This document shows positions 60,779-64,000 of a stretch of 64,000 nt of DNA, one piece after another. The stretch is from Pseudomonas sp. AB6 (GTDB lineage: Bacteria > Pseudomonadota > Gammaproteobacteria > Pseudomonadales > Pseudomonadaceae). The notes beneath the pieces were generated by a model, which searched no databases, was not told the DNA's origin, and worked only from the letters and a program-made list of their open reading frames with translations. Made by a program: the position numbers and the translations under genes. The first letter of the stretch is position 1. Each line of letters begins with the position of its first letter. Location: positions 4,138,001 to 4,202,000 of the forward strand of contig NZ_JAVIWJ010000001.1 of the NCBI RefSeq assembly GCF_034314105.1, written 5' to 3'.

Positions 60779-62461
60779 TTGTCGACGCCTGTCCAACCTT
60801 TGCATTTGCTGCTGTTGGCCCAAGAGGCACAATGGCCGAAAATATTGCGCGAATGTCTGGTTCCTTTGGGAAGCACGGTGACGCTGGTCTGCGCGCCGAA
60901 CTGGGAAGACGTCAGCGGTCTATTCGATGACGAACTCAATGCAGTGCTGCTAACTCCACCTCAATTACAACCTGCACCGGGTCGTTGTAAGTTGCCAGTG
61001 GTGATGTTGTTCGAGCACGAGCCGACAGAGCCGCCAATCGATGTCAGTGATTGGTTGGTTCTTGAGGCGCTGAATGCGGACACGGTTCGACGGTGTCTGC
61101 GGCATGTACGCGAACGCAGTGTGCTGGAAAATACGTTACAGCGTCTGGCCGAGCAGGACCCGCTAACAGGCATCGCCAATCGACAGGGTTTTCAAACCTT
61201 ATTGACTGCCCGTCTCGCCGAAAATGACGGACGTGGCTTGGCACTCGGGCACCTCGACTTAGACAACTTTCGCCACGCCAATGACGCCCTGGGCCATCAG
61301 GCGGGCGACCGATTGATCCTGCAAGTGGTCTCGCGACTTAAAAGTCAGCTGGAAGCCGGCGATCAACTGGCACGACTGGGCAGCGATGAATTCGCTTTGT
61401 TGATCGACACCCGCCGTGCGCCGCAACGCGCTGAATGGATGGCCGAACGCATCACTGACGCTATGTCTGAAGCTTATTGGGTTGACGGCGAAAGCCTATT
61501 GATCGGTTGCAGCCTAGGGATTGCGCACGCTCGCGCTCAAGCGGGTGCTGATCCGTTGATGTGGCACGCGCACATCGCGATGCAGCAGGCGAAAAGTACT
61601 CAGGGTTGTACCTTTCATATCTTCAATGAACGGATCAATCGCAATGCGCGCAGCCTGGCGGATCTGGAAACAGAGCTGCGCCGTGCCTTACGCCGTGATG
61701 AGTTGGAGTTGCACTACCAGCCACGTTTATCCCTGGAAGAAGGTCGCATCGTGGGCCTTGAAGCGTTGGTGCGGTGGCGTCACGCCGAGCGCGGATTGCT
61801 CGCACCCAGCGAGTTCGTGCCGTTGGCGGAGCAAAGCGGGCTAATCGTACCTCTCGGATATTGGGTCATTTCCCGCGCGCTGCGCGACATGCAAGACCTT
61901 CGTGAGCGCGGGTTGCCGCCGCTGCACATGGCAGTCAATTTGTCGTTCCGCCAATTTCAGGATAGCCAGCTGCTATCGACGTTGAGCCGCTTGATTGCCG
62001 AACGTGGCGTCGATGCGCGCTGGTTAGAGTTTGAGCTGACCGAAACGGCGGTCATGCGCCGCAGTGATCTGGTCAAGCAGACCATGGATGCGCTGGGCCG
62101 CTTGGGGGTGCGCTTCTCGCTGGACGATTTCGGCACCGGCTTCTCGTCATTCGTGCACCTCAATAGCTTGCCGATTGCGTTGCTCAAGGTCGACAAAAGC
62201 TTCGTGGGCGGCATGGAGCTGCGCGAAGAGAACCGAAAACTGGTTCACGCCATGATCAACCTCGCGCACAACCTCAACCTTGAAGTGGTGGCCGAAGGAG
62301 TTGAAACCGCCGAGCAATTGGAGTTGCTGCGCGGCTTTGGTTGCGATCAGGTTCAGGGATACCTCATCAGCAAACCGTTGCCGCTGGACTCGCTGGTGGA
62401 GTATTTAACGTTTGGTCAACGCGAAGACGTCGGACACGCCAAGCATCTATCTAACAACTAG
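60779..62461 (+). CDS. c-di-GMP phosphodiesterase with degenerate GGDEF and intact EAL domain
   Basis: A 560-residue signalling protein. The N-terminal ~110 residues look like a worn receiver domain. The GGDEF domain (about 125-285) starts DPLTGIANRQGF, but its active-site loop reads LGSDEF, so cyclase activity is doubtful. The EAL domain (about 300-545) keeps all catalytic residues: LEALVRW, NLSFRQF, ELTETAVM, DDFGTGFSS, LKVDKSFV, VVAEGVE and DQVQGYLISKP. The start is a TTG at 60779 after AGGGAG. The P. aeruginosa homologue at this place (PA5295) has been called ProE, a phosphodiesterase affecting exopolysaccharide. Confidence 0.92.
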   Translation: MSTPVQPLHLLLLAQEAQWPKILRECLVPLGSTVTLVCAPNWEDVSGLFDDELNAVLLTPPQLQPAPGRCKLPVVMLFEHEPTEPPIDVSDWLVLEALNADTVRRCLRHVRERSVLENTLQRLAEQDPLTGIANRQGFQTLLTARLAENDGRGLALGHLDLDNFRHANDALGHQAGDRLILQVVSRLKSQLEAGDQLARLGSDEFALLIDTRRAPQRAEWMAERITDAMSEAYWVDGESLLIGCSLGIAHARAQAGADPLMWHAHIAMQQAKSTQGCTFHIFNERINRNARSLADLETELRRALRRDELELHYQPRLSLEEGRIVGLEALVRWRHAERGLLAPSEFVPLAEQSGLIVPLGYWVISRALRDMQDLRERGLPPLHMAVNLSFRQFQDSQLLSTLSRLIAERGVDARWLEFELTETAVMRRSDLVKQTMDALGRLGVRFSLDDFGTGFSSFVHLNSLPIALLKVDKSFVGGMELREENRKLVHAMINLAHNLNLEVVAEGVETAEQLELLRGFGCDQVQGYLISKPLPLDSLVEYLTFGQREDVGHAKHLSNN

Positions 62462-62485
62462 TGTCCGTTGGCTTCACATTCGGGT

Positions 62486-63883
62486 TTATGCCAAAACCGT
62501 CTTGCCCACCGGCGCTTGCCGCAGCAGGCGTGAGGTTTTCCGTTCGAACGCCACGATCAGCGCCAGTGCTGCGCACGCCAACCCCAGCGCCAACCCCCAC
62601 CAGACCCCGATGGCGCCGCCGTTGGCGTAAAAGCCAAAGGTCCACGCCGCCGGCGCACCGACCAACCAATAACTGGCGAGGCCGATCAGAAAGGTGGTTT
62701 TGGCGTCTTTGAAGCCACGAATTGCGCCCATGGCTAATGTTTGGGCACCGTCGAACAATTCGAACCACGCGGCGATAGCCAATAACCTCACGGCGAGTTC
62801 GATTACGTCATGGTTAGCTGGAGCGTCGGAATCCAGAAAAAGGCCCACCACAAAGCGCGGTGCCAGCCAGAACAGCAGCCCGAAGCCAAGCATCATCAGC
62901 GAGCCGAACGCAATGCCCACACGCCCCGCTAACCGCGCTTGCTGAAGATTTCCCGCGCCATAATGGGAACCGATTCGCATGGTCATCGCGTAAGAAATTC
63001 CGACCGGGATCATGAAGGCCATCGACACTGATTGCAGGGCGATCTGGTGCGCGGCCATTTGTGAGCGGCCCATGGCGCCCATGCAAAATGCAGCAAAAGT
63101 GAACAGACCGATCTCAACGGCATACGTACCGCCGATGGGTAAGCCAAGACGCCACAGCTCTTTCAAATAGTGAAGAGACGGGCGCATCAAGCCTTGGCGA
63201 AGGGGGTAGCGGGCGTAGGCCGGGTGCCGGCGAATATGCAGCGCCAACAGTAACGCCATGCCATTCGCAACCAGCGCCGTCACTAAACCAATACCCATCA
63301 GCCCCAAATGCGGCAAACCAAACAGCCCGTGGATCAGAGCATAGTTAAGGCCAAAATTGACCACCACCCCACCGATGCTAATGACCATGACTGAACCCGC
63401 ACTGCCCAGCGCACTGGTGAACCCACGCAAGACCATAAAGCTCAACAGACCGGGTAGCGCGAACGGTAGGGTGACCATAAATTCACCGGCCGTGTGCACG
63501 TTCGCCTCGTTCTGGCCGAGCCTGAGCAGGATCGGCTGGAGGTTCCACAGCAGCGTTGCCGCGATCAATGCCATGCCCCATGCCAGCCATAATCCGTTCT
63601 GAGTCAGGCGGGTGACGCCCTCAATATCGCCAGCCCCGTGACGTATTGCGACCAACGTGCCGACGGCGGCAATTACGCCGACACAGAAGAATGCGATCAG
63701 GTTATAGCTGGCTACCCCCAGTCCACCGCCCGCCAGCGCGTCTGGCCCCAGATGGCCCATCATTACGGTGTCGGTAAAGACCATCAGCATGTGCGCCATC
63801 TGCGACGCGATCAGCGGCCCGGCCAGCCGCAGGATGATCCTGAGCTCGTTTATCCAGGGGGCTTTGTTGGCGACGGGTTGCAT
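62486..63883 (-). CDS. norM: MATE-family multidrug efflux transporter (NorM-like)
   Basis: A 465-residue inner-membrane antiporter with 12 hydrophobic helices. Family marks: LAGPLIASQMAHMLMVFTDTVMMGHLGPDALAGGGLG at the N-terminus, and IPVGISYAMTMRIGSHYGAGNLQQARLAG at the start of the second half, the internally repeated motif. It exports cationic drugs in exchange for Na+ or H+. It converges with the GGDEF-EAL gene across 24 nt. The symbol follows the P. aeruginosa homologue in the same position. Confidence 0.93.
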   Translation of the reverse strand: MQPVANKAPWINELRIILRLAGPLIASQMAHMLMVFTDTVMMGHLGPDALAGGGLGVASYNLIAFFCVGVIAAVGTLVAIRHGAGDIEGVTRLTQNGLWLAWGMALIAATLLWNLQPILLRLGQNEANVHTAGEFMVTLPFALPGLLSFMVLRGFTSALGSAGSVMVISIGGVVVNFGLNYALIHGLFGLPHLGLMGIGLVTALVANGMALLLALHIRRHPAYARYPLRQGLMRPSLHYLKELWRLGLPIGGTYAVEIGLFTFAAFCMGAMGRSQMAAHQIALQSVSMAFMIPVGISYAMTMRIGSHYGAGNLQQARLAGRVGIAFGSLMMLGFGLLFWLAPRFVVGLFLDSDAPANHDVIELAVRLLAIAAWFELFDGAQTLAMGAIRGFKDAKTTFLIGLASYWLVGAPAAWTFGFYANGGAIGVWWGLALGLACAALALIVAFERKTSRLLRQAPVGKTVLA

Positions 63884-63969
63884 GGGGGCTCAGTTTTCGG
63901 GGGATCTTTGAGCGACTGATTCTCGACAGTTATGCACGCTGGCACAAAGGGATAAATCCGATGCGTTGC

Positions 63970-63984
63970 ATGAGTAAAACTCAT
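63970..63984. promoter_or_regulatory. Palindrome upstream of the MATE gene
   Basis: ATGAGT-AAA-ACTCAT is a perfect 6+6 inverted repeat 87 nt upstream of the efflux gene, near the window edge. It may be an operator for a regulator encoded beyond 64000. No gene is visible in 63884-64000. Confidence 0.35.
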
Positions 63985-64000
63985 CTGAATCGAGTTCAGG

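Overview
The window is a piece of a Pseudomonas chromosome, most likely from the fluorescens/putida/syringae side of the genus. Support: crc, the long membrane-anchored form of algC, dadA-dadX, kauB/pauC-type polyamine genes, Pseudomonas-type REP elements, and a gene order that, from memory, follows the P. aeruginosa PAO1 phoB-to-norM region almost gene for gene. Protein names rest on motif recognition in the translations; no database search was run.

Left part (1-23.4 kb) is conserved core. It holds the start of a CorC/HlyC-like membrane protein, phoR-phoB, a small secreted-repeat protein divergent from phoB, ubiC-ubiA, rubredoxin and its reductase, HU, an SCP2-like protein, a YbaK-HDOD fusion, recG, oxyR, exbB-exbD-tonB behind a probable Fur box, an SDR protein and a lipoprotein. 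Then come ridA, spoT, rpoZ, gmk and yicC, followed by rph, crc, pyrE and a DUF4124 protein.

The accessory region is 23.5-35.8 kb, all on the minus strand and read from vgrG leftwards. It is an orphan type VI secretion (T6SS) effector island: vgrG (TssI), a DUF4123 chaperone, a 1136-residue VasX/BTH_I2691-type effector and a small membrane protein placed as its immunity partner. Downstream is a decayed second cassette. Its effector lacks the first ~217 residues, carries instead the N-terminal ~38 residues of an immunity protein, and has a 105-bp in-frame deletion between 12-bp direct repeats. Three more immunity paralogues follow. The four complete-length paralogues fall into two subtypes. Subtype 1 follows the intact effector and also ends the array, and both copies are intact. 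Subtype 2 follows the chimeric effector, and both copies carry a single nonsense codon. The two effectors are nearly identical over 1.65 kb and diverge only in the C-terminal third. No T6SS structural genes lie in the window.

Right part (35.9-64 kb) is core again: argB, algC, dut and coaBC; radC; a peptide-type substrate-binding protein; rpmB-rpmG. The polyamine/D-alanine catabolic stretch then follows: a pauC-like aldehyde dehydrogenase, an MFS transporter, a MocR regulator divergent from a DUF1127 protein, a PuuB-like oxidase, a YkgJ protein, lrp, dadA, a RidA-family gene, dadX and a PuuR-like regulator. The end holds cytochrome c5, an acetyl-CoA hydrolase/transferase-like protein, xpt, rep, a GGDEF-EAL protein with a degenerate GGDEF motif, and a MATE efflux pump.

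The most notable signals are the chimeric effector with its decayed subtype-2 immunity genes, a 14-bp hairpin that buries the vgrG ribosome-binding site, and facing Pho-box-like elements between phoB and its divergent neighbour. No tRNA, rRNA, CRISPR array, transposase or prophage gene was seen.
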